Positions 40,456-52,860 of a stretch of 64,000 nucleotides of DNA are shown in pieces. The stretch's first letter is position 1. Every line of letters begins with the position of its first letter. This stretch comes from Chrysoperla carnea (taxonomy: Eukaryota; Arthropoda; Insecta; Neuroptera; Chrysopidae). The notes below the pieces were generated by a model that was not told the DNA's origin, did no database searches, and worked only from the letters and a program-made list of their open reading frames with translations. The translations under genes and the position numbers were made by a program. The stretch spans positions 99,194,368 through 99,258,367 of the forward strand of contig NC_058337.1 of assembly GCF_905475395.1 (NCBI RefSeq). The letters run 5' to 3'.

Positions 40456-40803
40456 CCGATTTAGCGACATCTGTACCAGATTTATTGAGCCACTATTTAA
40501 CATCACTGCTTGAAATTAACTTTTTCGTGATGCTACTTTTTGCTTGAATCAGCTTTTACACAAATAGTATTATTTAATATTTAAGTGTGGTGTATTTTAT
40601 AATTAATGAATGGTATTTAATATTTATTGTTTCGCGTAAAATAATTAATAAACTAATTATGTGCATTAATTGCTGTGAGTTAACATTAATTAGGGTTCAG
40701 TATAATTAAAAACGAAAAAATGAATTTTTTTTTGCATGGTGCATAAATATTTCAGTCATATTTTAGCTTTATTAAAGTGAGCCTTACTGCATCGAAATTC
40801 AAC

Positions 40804-40816
40804 CCGGGGGGGGGGG
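40804..40816 (+). repeat. Poly-G tract
   Basis: A run of about 11-12 G after aaccc, in a region otherwise very rich in A+T. The run length may be sequencing-sensitive. Confidence 0.8.
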
Positions 40817-41138
40817 TTGGTTTGTGTTGTACATGCATTGGATAAGCCGTTGTATATCCTAGATTGAACAAGGATAAGGTAATCCTTAAATGACGAGGAA
40901 AAAAAATACACACTAAAGTTTACATTATTATTTCAATTTTAATCGAAAATTAATACAAGTCTCCCTTGAATAGTCATATAAAATGAAGTTAAAGGATAAT
41001 TAGTCCAACCGACAGGTTGGAAAAAGTGGGGATTTATTCAAAATTGCCCTGGCGCTCGTACATCCTTAATTAAAGTCATACAATAATTTTAAGAGGAGTA
41101 TTTATCAATGCCAACATATGCTGACGGGCATCCAGGTT

Positions 41139-41643
41139 GCTATTCGTTGTGTGCGTAGTTATGGTATGGACAATAAAATCGATATAAATATTATCGAAGA
41201 TAATAAATGAGAACTCTAGGATATGTCGAAATAAATTTCGATTTTTTTTTTTGCCCCAATTCCTATCTAGGAATTGGGGCAAAAATCGAAATTTAATAAA
41301 ATCGATGCCAGCGCTTCCAGTGAAAAATTTTGGCGTTAAAGGAGGCTGTTATGACTAATTTGCAATTCTTTACATGTTAATGTTATAGAAAATGTCAAAT
41401 TAAATTTATTGAAAAACACTAATGCATTAAAAATTGTGAAAATAAGAAATCAAATTGCACAAATATTATTTTTCAAATGTAAATTATCATAATTATTTAT
41501 TTAAATTTGTGAGACAATAATATTAAATTTTCAATGTAAGTCTTAAACGCAATCCATACAATTTTATTTGCATCCAAACAATTCTATAATTAGTGTATCG
41601 TTACCATGGAAACGCCTTCAATAAAACTCACACACGGTGCGAA
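41139..41643 (+). repeat. Repeat family B, copy 3, interrupted by a snapback insertion
   Basis: Matches copy 1 from gctattcgttgtgtgcgtag to cacacacggtgcgaatat. A foreign insert at 41184..41306 splits it, flanked by a duplicated AATAAAATCGAT. Removing the insert and one duplicate restores the order seen at 8.2 and 47.5 kb. Confidence 0.85.
41184..41306. mobile_element. 123-bp insertion carrying a near-perfect snapback, with 12-bp target duplication
   Basis: AATAAAATCGAT occurs at 41172-41183 and again at 41295-41306. The inserted sequence ends in a hairpin at about 41234..41294: aaatttcgattttt, gccccaattccta on one arm and taggaattggggc, aaaaatcgaaattt on the other, with a 2-nt loop. Sister copies at 8.2 and 47.5 kb show the site without the insert. 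Mechanism unknown. Confidence 0.75.
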
Positions 41644-42139
41644 TATTGTGCAATATATTATAAGCAATATTTAATAATTTTCTTACATTATTTTTCTCTT
41701 ACAAAATACATACCAATATTTATATTATTTCCGGGAAAACTATTATTTGAAGAGAATAAGTGTAAATATATTTTCTTGAATAAACATAGAAAATTAAATC
41801 TATAGATTTTTAATATTAGTAATGGAAAATTCTTAATCAATATTATACTATATTTTTTTTAATACTTAATTGATTTTGTAAATTTCCTTCTTTTTATGAA
41901 GATAAATATTATATATAGTGATATTTCATTCGCAAAAAATCTAGCCGAGATAATCAAGGTCTTTACTTCTTACTTTAATCCTCAATAAACACATTATATT
42001 AACTTCACTTATAACTAACAATGTAAAAAAATCTTACTGTTCTTTAGAGTGAACTGTATCGATTACGATTACATGTTGAAGATATAGCCATCAGGTAAAG
42101 TTGGTTGGGCTGATCCTAGGTACATTAGGATGTTTTTCA

Positions 42140-42310
42140 TGTATGTACCATGGTTCACATATTTTTATCAATTAAAGTACCTGGAGGACCGAGCTTGGCT
42201 CGTTTTTTTGTTGAGACTTAGCAATAAATCGATCTATTACCTCCGAAACCCTCTGCATTATAACTTTCATGAAAATCGTTGGAATATTTTAACATATTGG
42301 TACATTAGGT
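42140..42310 (+). repeat. LINE-tail-like repeat fragment
   Basis: Contains aagtacctggaggaccgagc then ttggctcg, a motif I recall as a common insect LINE 3' region. The open frame across it is probably chance. Confidence 0.3.
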
Positions 42311-42609
42311 ACAACACTTTCCCCTATTTTGTATATAATATAATTGTTAGACATATGAAAGAAATTAATTTTTTTAAACAAAAATTTCTCTTAAAGGTAA
42401 AAGTATACACATACTTATTCTTCCTTCCTTTTTTATTATGTGATAGTATTTATAAATATGCAAATTAAATTATTGTTTTTCATAATACACCGATGGCATC
42501 CGATTACATGCCATATAATTAAAACTAATGTTTATACTAAATATATTTCAAATATTTAAGGTTATTTGATCATTAAAATACAGATACCTAAAATATATAG
42601 GTAACAAAT

Positions 42610-43012
42610 AACCTTTGCTTTACGACCCCCCCTGCAGGCCTCTAACGTCCACAAGGAGTCGATATCGCCCACTTTGAGAAACACCATCAAGAATACGTGG
42701 TTATGAATTCTCATTTAGAAAATACGTTCTGTAAATTGAGGTGGCTCACGATAAATGATAAACGGACACACTTAGGGTATAGAGCCCATTGTGATACCAT
42801 ATATGTGTTTTACCACTTTTCCGCTGATAATTTCATTTATCAGCTCCTCAATTTCAGAGGCTGAGTGCACCTCCTTCATATATATACCATGCACTACACC
42901 AGCTCATCACAACTATTAATTAAATTAATTTTGTTGCGACGGCGGGAATCGAACCCGCTACCCTAAGCATAACGCGGACGGAATTGGTTACGCCTTAACC
43001 AACTAAAAAAGA
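42610..43012 (-). mobile_element. tRNA-derived SINE
   Basis: The minus-strand head at 43010..42938 has an A-box-like TGGTTAAGGCG and a perfect B box GGTTCGATTCC, followed by CGCC. The body continues through ggaggtgcactcagcctctg and aaattgaggagctgataaat to gtgtgtccgtttatc and, further on, ctcaaagtgggcgatatcg. This conserved body is typical of an insect SINE. The end near 42610 is approximate. Confidence 0.75.
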
Positions 43013-43436
43013 TATAGTGTTGAGAAAAATATTGGTAACAGTTTTCATGAGTTATCGTGCAAGAAAATTAGACCAATTGCATCTCTACATCCATATGCAT
43101 ACATTTTTTAATAAAAATATGAATCCTAAGGGATATATTAGAAATATTAGATGCAAGATATGTACATCCAACTCATTCAATAAAAAGAAAAAGGATATAG
43201 AAACAGGTTTTAAACAGGATGTTGTGTCATTGTCACCTAAAACTATAAAATTACTGATTAAAAATGTAATTAATAAATTTAAAGGTAAAAAAAATTTTCC
43301 CAAAAAAAATTTCGTTTTTACGTATTTATTAAATTATAGTCCAGTCATTGACCATATTTTCCGTATAATGTTGCAAAAACACCTATTTTCATAAAAATTT
43401 GGATTTTGGTTCTACTTACCTTCAATTACAAAGTTG

Positions 43437-43720
43437 ATCCGGTACCGGGGATTGCTTATATCGTGGTTGCGAATGTTATCCTTTCTCGGGAGTGAAAAAA
43501 GTTTTATTGAAAATAAGTCCTGGTATAGATGATAGATTGATTAATTCTAAGGTACGTTGGTTCTATAAAATTTTTTTGAAAAATCAATACTTTATAGAAC
43601 AAAATTTGCTTACAGTTAGTCAATTTATCCATTTCAGGACTTATTTACAATTAAAAAATTTTCACCCCCGAGAAGGGGTGGAATCCAACCCCAGAGTTAA
43701 TTCAACCCCCGGTACAGGAT
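43437..43720. repeat. 284-bp imperfect palindrome (foldback element)
   Basis: Ends atcc.gtaccgggg on both strands, then ttctcggg.gtgaaaa, aaataagtcctg and finally ttctataaa around a centre near 43578. Pairing runs over almost the full length with mismatches. The open frame across it is a by-product. Confidence 0.7.
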
Positions 43721-44464
43721 AAACCTTGAAATAGAGGGTAAGTAGAATCTAAATACAAATTTATGTACAAATCGGTGCTGTTTGGATATATTATACAATT
43801 TCGCTGTATTTTGCCTTTAATGACTGGACTAAATTTATAAATTTATATAAATCATTTCAATATTTACGTCATTCTTCCATTCAACAAGAGATGATATTTA
43901 ATATGCTTGCGGCAACATTTTAGTATTTCTTATATGTATAATTATTTAGTATACTCCACTCGAAATAGGTATAGACTGGGAACGCATTGTAATAATTTCT
44001 TACAACTAATTTTTTTTGAGGATGCAGTGTATAAAATAATTTCTTATATTGTTTGGCTCGTAAAATTTGTTAACAATCAGTATAAGTATTCCGATTTTTT
44101 CTAGGTTTACTTTAATTTATACATGTTTGAGACAAAAGTACTTTCAATCGATTTGCATATTTGATTTTTCCAATCTTTCGTATTTGCGCCAGTAGAGCGC
44201 ACAAAACAGTTATGTTCTCGCTCTATTGGGAAAAAAAAAGGCGAATAAATAAATATATACGACGTGAAAGGAAATTTTACAGTTTACAACTTTGAATTGA
44301 AGTACTTTTTATTTAAAGTTATAGCACTGAGTAAACTGTGAAAAACTTTGGAAAATTGTATAATTGTATTTCAAAATCATTCTTTACTTTTTCTTTGCAT
44401 GGCATGGGTGGTATTGCTTCTATTTGTTTTAGTTTTAAAAGTAAGCGATATTTCATCTATTTTG

Positions 44465-44660
44465 AGTGGAGTATGTATATCTGTATTTATAAAAGTATAA
44501 CTTAATAATGATTGACTGATTGGCTGACTGACATATCAACGCACAGCCTAAACACCTGGGGCTAGGACCGTGAAAATTTTGCATACGAGTTTCTTTGACA
44601 GTAGGTTAGCACTGAGGACTTTTAGAAATTAAATTCCTACGGTGGTGAAAAAGGGTATGA
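44465..44660 (+). repeat. Helitron-like 5' region or related dispersed repeat
   Basis: Contains attgactgattggctgactg then acatatcaacgcacagccta and ggggctaggaccgtgaaaat. This is similar in style to the fragment near 3.4 kb and to repeats common in insects. Ends not defined. Confidence 0.35.
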
Positions 44661-45091
44661 TTGTATGAAAATTTGTCATTATGAAATCTACTACTTCAAC
44701 CAATTTTATAAATTGTATATTGTCTATAGACAATTTTTATCACCACTTAAAATCAAGCACCGGCGAAAATTTTTAACAGAAATAATACGTATGGAAAATT
44801 TTGATGCAGCCTTGGACATTCACAATTTCCGCTTTGACGTCTTGGGTATAATTAAAAGACAAGAATCCAAAAAATCCAAATCATAACATAATATATATGC
44901 ATTACTAACAAACAGAAATAATTTATGATTACATCCTGTAAACATATATATGATAATTTTCTAAGTATAAAAAATTCTATAGAATTCCGATAATTCTAAA
45001 AATACTGTACCGTATATGCCTAGTCTATTTTCTTTTAAATTAAATAAATGTTATTCTTATTTGTAATTAAACTGATTTCAAAATTTAACTA

Positions 45092-45636
45092 AACAAGTGA
45101 AAACAAACAATTGACTGACTTAATTATTTAAATACCATGTATAGACAGTGTTTATGGAGCAATCGTATGTTTTTGACGACACAAAAGTAAAGAAAGATAT
45201 CAACTTTTCCAACTGGTATTCACATATACTATAAAATTTGCATCTAATTTGTGCTCTCGTGAGTAAACAGTATGTTAACAAAAAAATGTTTCAAAAAAAG
45301 TTGTTTATTACTTTATAAGAAACATTTTTTACATTTAAACTTTTTTTCTATCTCTAACGGTTTACAAGATGGGTCCTACGGATCCAAGACCTAATTGACC
45401 TATGTTGCTCATTTACGAACTCGACCTCACTTTTTACGTCTTGAGCACGCTGTAAAAATTTCAGTTTTTGAGTTATCGTGATGACAGACGGACAGACGAC
45501 AGACAGACAACCGGAAATGGACTAATTATGTGATTTTATGAACACCTATACAAAAAATTTTGTTCATTATTTATAAGCGTTACAAACTTGGAACTTAACT
45601 TAGTATACTTTGATATATTTCATATACATGGTATAA
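45092..45636 (+). repeat. Repeat family A, copy 8 (near full length)
   Basis: From aacaagtgaaaacaaacaat to tttcatatacatggtat. All family blocks are present, with small losses. Confidence 0.85.
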
Positions 45637-45889
45637 AAATTTACTCAAATAAAAAAAAAACTTTTGAGTTAAAAAAAAATATTTGAAATTATAAAAATGC
45701 ATTATTAAGTTAATTGATTATGTTGAAATTGATATAAATTTTGTTTAAAATGTCTTGGGTTATTTTTATCTAAATGATTCCTCCGACAATCATTAATTTT
45801 GCTTTGACGTTTTAGTTTACCAAATTTAATTATCACCACATAAGTAACATTTCTATAGGCAAGTGAATTGAATACAAGTGAAATATACA

Positions 45890-46557
45890 AAATTTAAAAA
45901 ACCTCCGACAAATGCGAGTTTTATTTTTGCAAACCGATTTTTGGAAACTTCTATAAAATGTTCTCAATCAAGTCGGTTCGACCGTTAAAGGGCTACGTTG
46001 TCACTGAGAAACATACAGACACACAGATAAACACTTTAAACTTATAACACTCCTTCTTTAATCAATATAAAAGTCATGGTCAAGGTCATCAGATGAGATG
46101 AAAAGGATACTTAGTGAGATATCATTTTTTGGGACAAATTTTTGGAAATATTTAAATTGAAATATTTGAGTTGACTTGGTTCTTTTGAATTATTATTTTG
46201 AATTAATTATTTTACCATTTTTCTTTTCGAAATGAATTGAGCCAGGTTTATTTGACCATTCATTTCCATAGTAATTACTTATATGTTAAAATTATGTCAT
46301 GCCTTTTCAAAACTGAATCGATTTTGAAGATAATCGCCAATTTTTTAATTTTTTCGGGTACGAAACACTAATATCGCACTTGAAACATAGCTAAGAATAC
46401 TCTCCGTTAAATTACCTTTCAAATGAAACCGAAAAAAATTAAAATCGGTTCATCCGTTTAGGCGCTACAATGCCACAGACAGACAAACACACAGGCACAT
46501 ACACACACATAGCGGTCAAACTTATAACACCCTTTTTTTTAGTTCGGGGGGTTAAAA
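45890..46557 (+). repeat. Two adjacent LINE 3'-tail-like repeats
   Basis: 45890-46060 holds aaaacctccgacaaatgcgag and agtcggttcgaccgttaaag, then cacacag and acttataacactcc. 46205-46557 holds cggttcatccgtttaggcg, then gccacagacagacaaac, cacatagcggtcaaacttat and ggggttaaaaata. This boilerplate is typical of insect LINE 3' ends. The second part recurs at 61913-62160. Confidence 0.5.
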
Positions 46558-47508
46558 ATAGCTTCTAGTTAAAAAATATTAGGAATAATTATTTTGCTTT
46601 CGTAATGTAAAGAAACCCTTCTGTAGATCTAAAAAATCAGTTTTGTTAGTTTATGACATAAATTTGTAACATAAAAAATTTTTTTCTCTAAATTTAGAAT
46701 TAGTAATTCAAATTTTATTTAAAAAAAATCTATATTTTAATAAAATATTTTGAAGGTAACAAAAACTAGATAATGTTTTAAAAATATTATTGCATTATAT
46801 CATAAACGCCCTCGTACTAAGCCTTGATCCAAAATTAATTATTCACAAATTCAAAAATTCTTTTAATATTAAAATACTAATAAATCGTTTAGCCTTAATT
46901 AATTATGTTTGTAGTATTTAACATACAAACTATAGCCTGATTCCTGTATTTATATACGCATAAATAATTAATATTCTGTGTTAAATATCATTTGTATTAA
47001 TTTTTGAATAATAAAATTGAAATATAATTCTATCGAATATAATCGAAATTTAATTAAGGTTATTATCTCCCCTCTTCATTTTGACTGTTAATTTTATCGA
47101 CATAGATTTGTATAATTGTTCATCTGCAATTAACATTCTAAAATTATCATAAAATAATTCATTTTTATTTCAAATTAACATTTAAAAAGTATTTAATTAT
47201 GTAATACTATGTTTTTTTTTTTTTTTTGTTATGATATTAATTATCGATAGCATTTATCGGCAAAGGTGTGTCGAAAAATTTCAATCAAAAGCTATGAAAC
47301 ATTTCCCTCTCTTTCGTGTATTTAAGCTTGAGCTGCTCTTAGGCTAAAAAGCGGAGTAAGGCACGGGTGACGTAAATCATCGCCTACTGCCTCTTGCACT
47401 GTGGAATGCGACACAAAAATTGTTCTCTCTCATTTGCCCCGCCACTGTCCGCAATGCTCTGTTATTGCTAAGTTTGAAACAATTTTTCACATATTCTGCA
47501 ATAAATTT

Positions 47509-47760
47509 ATTCGTTGTGTGCGTAGTCATGGTAGGGACAAAAAAATCGATGCCAGCGCTTCCAGTGAAAAATTTTGGCGATAATGGAGGCTTTTATGACT
47601 AATTTGCAATTCTTTACATGTTAATGTTATAGAAAATATCAAATTAAAATTATTGAAAAACACTTATTAAACTGAATGCATTAAAAATTGTGAAAATAAG
47701 AAATCAAATTGCACAAATATTATTTTTCAAATGTAAATTATCATAATTATTTATTTAAAT
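47509..47760 (+). repeat. Repeat family B, copy 4 (3' truncated)
   Basis: From attcgttgtgtgcgtagtca and aaatcgatgccagcgcttc to cataattatttatttaaat, then it stops. The uninterrupted aaaatcgatgccagcg supports the empty-site reading for copy 3. A less A+T-rich stretch of unknown origin (47285-47508) precedes it. Confidence 0.8.
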
Positions 47761-49927
47761 TAAATAATTTTTTATGAATTATAGTAATTTTAGATAAATA
47801 ACTAATCACTTTTATTTTTGTTACAGGTAAGCTTAAAAAATAAATTTATTTTCCAATACATTTCGGAATGCGGGTAAGTCTCTAGTTCAAAGTAATGAGA
47901 AAACAAAGAGGGTAAAGTTATTGTTTTGGCACTTTCTTGTGGATAACAGTCTCGTAGGAATTCGTGTTAATCCCAAATATTTAATGTTTAACATTTATAA
48001 TTCTGTAAGGACACACTACTGAAATCGTTAAACATGGTTAAATAAAGATTTGTTACCATTTTGCTATCATTGAACTTGTCATGATTTATAAAGATAAGTT
48101 TAAAAAAATATTCACAAAAAATAAATATGAATACCATAATTTATATACCTGATGGTTTTTTGACATCATCATTTTTTTAAATACGCTTATTAGCATTGAC
48201 GAAGAAATGTAAAATGTCAAATTTTATTTAATTAAAATAGAAATTAATATAAAAATTGAAAGCAAAAATGAATTTATCTGAACTCTTTCGCTGGTTATAG
48301 GCTAAGTGGCGTCACATTAAATTGAATATCGCGCCCTCTAAAGGACTTAGTCAGGAACTAAAAAGAAATTTTAATTTAAGGTAGCGAGTTAGGTATCAAA
48401 TAAAAGAGCGTAATGAGCACTTCATAAATATTAAAATAACCTCAAAATAATATAAATAAAAAAGTTCAAAAAACTAAAACTCCGTCAACCCTACAAATTC
48501 TACAAAATCTGGCTCTAAAAAGTATGAAAACAAGAAAAAAAATTAGTCCCGGAGGACCTCTTTTCCGTCCTGTGGAAAACTTTTTAATCTTAGAGGTCTC
48601 CCGTAATGACGATATTACTTATCATAACAATTTCAGATGAAAGTGTTTTCTTAATTTCATAATTTTTAGATCGTGATTTTATAGTGGTAGGGGTTTTAGG
48701 TTTTTATATCACGAGGGCTTACCGTCACATTTTATTCTTTTGATATTAAAAATAAATAATTGGGGGCCGGCCGGGCTTCTGTTTTCGAATTTTAAAATTT
48801 TAAGTTCTAACGCAAAACCTTAAATTATCAATTTTTTTTTTTGCTAGCACGATTATCTGAACTTTCTATTATGTTTTTTTTTTTTGCCAAAAATGTTTAT
48901 GCTATGCTAAAAAATAAGAACAAGTTTTGATATTTAATATTTTAATAAAAATCGCGATTTATCATTTCAAAATTTCCAAGGTTACAACTATTTTAACAGG
49001 TGTGTTGCCTAAGGCTGATTCTGTTAGAGAACTTTTGCAAAGTTCCAAATTATATTTGGATATGGGTATTATTTACAAAAAAATAACATAAGCCCATTAC
49101 TCCTTTTTTTGGATCATATCTAATTTTTTTTAAATTAATCTAAAAAATTGAACAAAAACAATTAACTGAGGTAATTGTGGATTAATCCTGTAGATAATGC
49201 TAATATAGATAGCATAGGATAACATACCCGATAATATTACCGTCTTGTATACTCTTTTTGCCAGATAATATTCCTATTTGACTTGCCTATTAAAAACAAT
49301 TAAATAAATGTGTATGAAATTGCATTTGTCATAAATTTCTTAAACTCTTAGAAGCAATAGCAACAGTTTTTATTCAATGAAGTCATAAAAATTTATCCAT
49401 TGCCTTTTAGTAAAAATTAAAATGGAAAACCTTATTACTCATCATCTGTATTATGAGCTGAACAATCTCTACTGGCCAGTAATGCAATACATAATGTACA
49501 TGTATTACGTATGTTTTATGTCTAAGGCACCATTGGTCTCCATACTATATTTTGTGGGATGTTAAATCAGCCGATATGACGTCACATTATTACATTTACT
49601 ACTAACATGAACGTTGATAAAATTGTACTATGTGTGTGATTTATCTGTGGACTATATTTAAACTTCCACTGATTTGAAGTAGTTCTTCCATGAAATTATG
49701 TAGAACTTCAAGCAAATATACCGGATCGATAGAGGCCATAGAGACCTATACCGGACACGAAGGGAATACGGTTGGATTTGTAACTCTTATTTAATTAGTG
49801 TCATCAGCATAAATATAAAAATCGTTTTTAAATCAAAATACCATGAACCAACCACTAAAATTAAATAAATAATAGCTAGCTGAACTTAAAAATAGAAAAT
49901 AATTAAGTTAAAAAAATAAATAAAACT

Positions 49928-50215
49928 TTTAACAAAAAGAAAACCGACTTCAAAAGAAAAACTTTTCAACAGATTAATATGCACTAAAAAGTAAAAAAAT
50001 AACGATAATATAATGTACTTAAAATTATTGTTATTTTTGGAGTCGGTGTTAGCCAACTAAATAACTCTGACAGAATAGTTTGCTACATTAGCTTGGCTGA
50101 CACCGGCTCCAAAAATAACACTAATTTTAAGTACATTATATTATCGTTATTTTTTTACTTTTTAGTGCATATTAAAATGTTTTTTTTTTAAATCGATTTT
50201 CTTTTTGTTAAAAGT
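49928..50215. repeat. Near-perfect palindrome, about 80-bp arms, 37-bp loop
   Basis: The left arm is 49974..50056 and the right arm 50093..50176. They share attaatatgcactaaaaag, taacgataatataatgtac and the ends ggtgt.agccaa against ttggctgacacc. Weaker pairing reaches 49928 and 50215. The loop reads ctaaataactctgacagaat onward. Confidence 0.85.
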
Positions 50216-50219
50216 TTTT

Positions 50220-50480
50220 TTTTTTTATTTTGTGATTTTTAGTGAATCTGAAGTACACTTACTAATTTGTCATTAAAAAAAGAATCATCGAAATCGGTTG
50301 TCGTGATTTTGAGTTATTCGCCCTCTTGACGTGCATACTCAATGCAAATTCAAGGCTTTTATGGTTTTCTCATGGATCCCGTTGTCAGAACTGGACCAAA
50401 ATGAAATGGGACCACACGGAAGCACCAGCTTTCACATAGATAAAATAAATAGTAACACTCTCTTTTGTTTGAAGTCGGTT
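50220..50480 (+). repeat. LINE 3'-tail-like repeat
   Basis: Contains atcgaaatcggttgtcgtg, ttttctcatggatcccgttg, aaaatgaaatgggaccacac and gaagtcggtta. These phrases are widespread at LINE (RTE-like) 3' ends in insects, by recollection. It adjoins the palindrome to its left and may be the same insertion. Confidence 0.5.
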
Positions 50481-51803
50481 AACAAAAACCATGGTGAAAA
50501 TTAACATAATAAATAATTAGATGTTAACTAAAGTATCGACCAATTCTTACCTATAACAAAAAAGCGATTAAATTTAACATAATAATGAAATTCAAATTTT
50601 TGTACTATACAGATCGTTCCACATGTTCGTTAACACACACTGTATATAACATCAATAATAATATAATGTATATTTGATATTACACAAATATTAATTAATA
50701 AATAAATAATAATAATATTTATTATATTTGACGGATGACGGAAAAATAATCAAATAAAATAATATTTAAAAGAAATTAGTCCAGGAGCTATTGGAAATAC
50801 TAACAAAATGATGACATTTTTTGGAGCAATATTCCCTCTCTAGAAGCATTGCCAAAATTTCTTTCAAATAAATCGGAATTTTTAAAGTAAAAAAAATCAT
50901 TTAAAGTAAAAAAGTCCGGGCTTATTCACAAACACAATACAAATTCTATATTTTACTTTGTCTAGGTCAAACAAGCAAAAGTTTTTATATAAATATTAGT
51001 CGGACCAATTACCGTACCATAATTTTTTTGGACTGTGACTGCCCCATTAGGACACTAGTTCCGTGGGGTTAACGTCACATGCGGGGGCAACACTTTCTAT
51101 CTTTGATTCGGTCTAGATAATATTTACCATGTTATATTTCATAGAGAGGTATTTGCGAAATAATCTAAGCTATTTTGATATTTTTTATTGCATTTTCCTG
51201 TTCTTTGTCCTGCAGACACAAAACTCCTATTTTGGGATTTTACATTTCAGATTACGTAGATTCTAAAAAACTAAAGAAGTTCATTCTTACGCAATAGTAT
51301 TTCCAGAGATTTCCACATTAAACTTTCTTAAAGTATAACTTGAACTTACCTACTAAACGGGAATTTCCGTTTCGGAGAAAAGCTCTAGAAACCTAAGCGC
51401 AATAATTTGCATAATTAAGTTTCCAAAGATTTTCTTCGAAATTATGAAAGATAAAAGGTTTTTAATTGGTATGTAGATTCGAGCTATTGACCTATAATTC
51501 CTAATTTCTTACCAACTCTATCTTATAATATTAAGTGAAGGAAAATGATTTTCCCAAGTTTAGCTTCCAGGGCTTTTTTTGTGAAACTTAAATTTTATGT
51601 ATTAAAATTCGTTTTAGAAACCGTAGATTAGAAAAAAATGTTTGAAATTTTTAAGGGAAAAAAAGCTTTTAGTGTCGAAAAATGCAAAAATAATTAATTT
51701 ATCAAACAATCAAAATTTCATTGTAAAAAGAGAATAGAAGTTTGTGTAGAACCATTTGCAGTGTTTTTTTATTATGTTGTATCAAATTTCTGTCAAATTG
51801 ATA

Positions 51804-52208
51804 TGTCGGATACCCGCCAATAGCTTTTGGACTAAATAACTTATCTTGCAAGTGCTTTAATATATTATTTATTCTTTTCTTTATATCAATTCTATTTTAA
51901 TATTCTTGAAAATACACCTGTTGAATTGTTACCAAATAGTACCTATGATTGAATGGTTAAACTGTATTTGTTTGGAAATTTTTAATTATAATAAATGAAT
52001 GATAATTCATTCATTTAATTTCAACTCTAATTTTCATTAAATTTTAATTTGAACCGACTCGACATTTAACACACCACTTGCCAATAGCTTCTGGATTAAA
52101 AAACTTATCTTGTAATTGCTTTGATATTTTATTTATCCTTTTTGTTCTTATCAATTCTTTTTTTACTCTCTTTGAAAATACACCTGTTGACAATTGTTAG
52201 TGGTGTGA
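51804..52208 (-). repeat. Two diverged copies of a short element with a shared minus-strand reading frame
   Basis: 51804-51935 and 52069-52208 are about three-quarters identical by eye. On the minus strand the right copy reads about 54 codons without a stop, including KQLQDKFFNPEAIGKW. The left copy reads KHLQDKLFSPKAIGGY at the same place. The right copy is bounded by cacaccact and agtggtgtg, which may be inverted ends. I do not recognise the protein. Confidence 0.5.
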
Positions 52209-52699
52209 TGATTTATTGTTTAATTTATTATTTAATTAAAGATTTTTATTTATTTTATTTTATTTTATAATATTGCATTGACGTCAGTGAGGTCAATAGG
52301 AATTTTTTTTTCTTTATGGTTTTTTAATTAAAATGAAAAAGGTGCGTTGATGAATTTTGAACTTCTTGGAAAGCAATTTACGTGGTGCATTATTAATACA
52401 GTAAATAAACGTCGATTTTATTCTTACCTTGAAACTTTTTTTCGCTAAGCTTATTGTAAGTGAGAGAGATTTTTTTGTATTTATTAGAAAAAATTATTCT
52501 ATATAGTCTATAAAAGTTCTACGTGTACAAAAATAAAAACAAATGTATGGGTAGGGCGCAATAGAAGTGAAACATCACTCGCTTTGAATTGAAACAAATT
52601 TATATAAATTTATTTTATTTATTTAAGGTCGATTTTTAACAACTAGGTCATTAGCGATTTATATAAACTGTAAATATTTATGATTGATTATGTAGAATG

Positions 52700-52860
52700 G
52701 CAATAAATTGCCATTTGTGAATTGGAAGTATAACTATAAAAAATGTAACTAAAAAGTTAAATTTTAGCACATGAATGCTATCTGTGAATAGAAAATGGAA
52801 CTGTTGTTAAATTTTAGAACACGAGCACCACCTGTGAATGGGAAATAAAATTATTGTTAA
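52700..52860 (+). repeat. Short tandem repeat, 50-bp period
   Basis: gttaaattttag recurs at 52756 and 52806, and gttaa starts again at 52856. The intervening ctgtgaat.g.aaat block is also repeated. About three diverged units. Confidence 0.6.

Noticed and set aside
42130-42468. 112-codon frame
   Set aside because: It covers a LINE-tail-like repeat phrase. The hydrophobic composition is what A+T-rich DNA gives by chance.
42938-43010. tRNA gene from A and B boxes
   Set aside because: The acceptor stem does not pair and a long SINE body follows.
47401-47602. Two overlapping 60-codon frames, one with C-x2-C-like residues
   Set aside because: Both run into repeat family B. No zinc-finger pattern holds, and other family B copies do not keep the frame.
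48995-49090. Possible exon reading GVLPKADSVRELLQSS after an acceptor-like tttaacag
   Set aside because: Too short, no donor that fits, and no match to the elongase family. Codon pattern not convincing.
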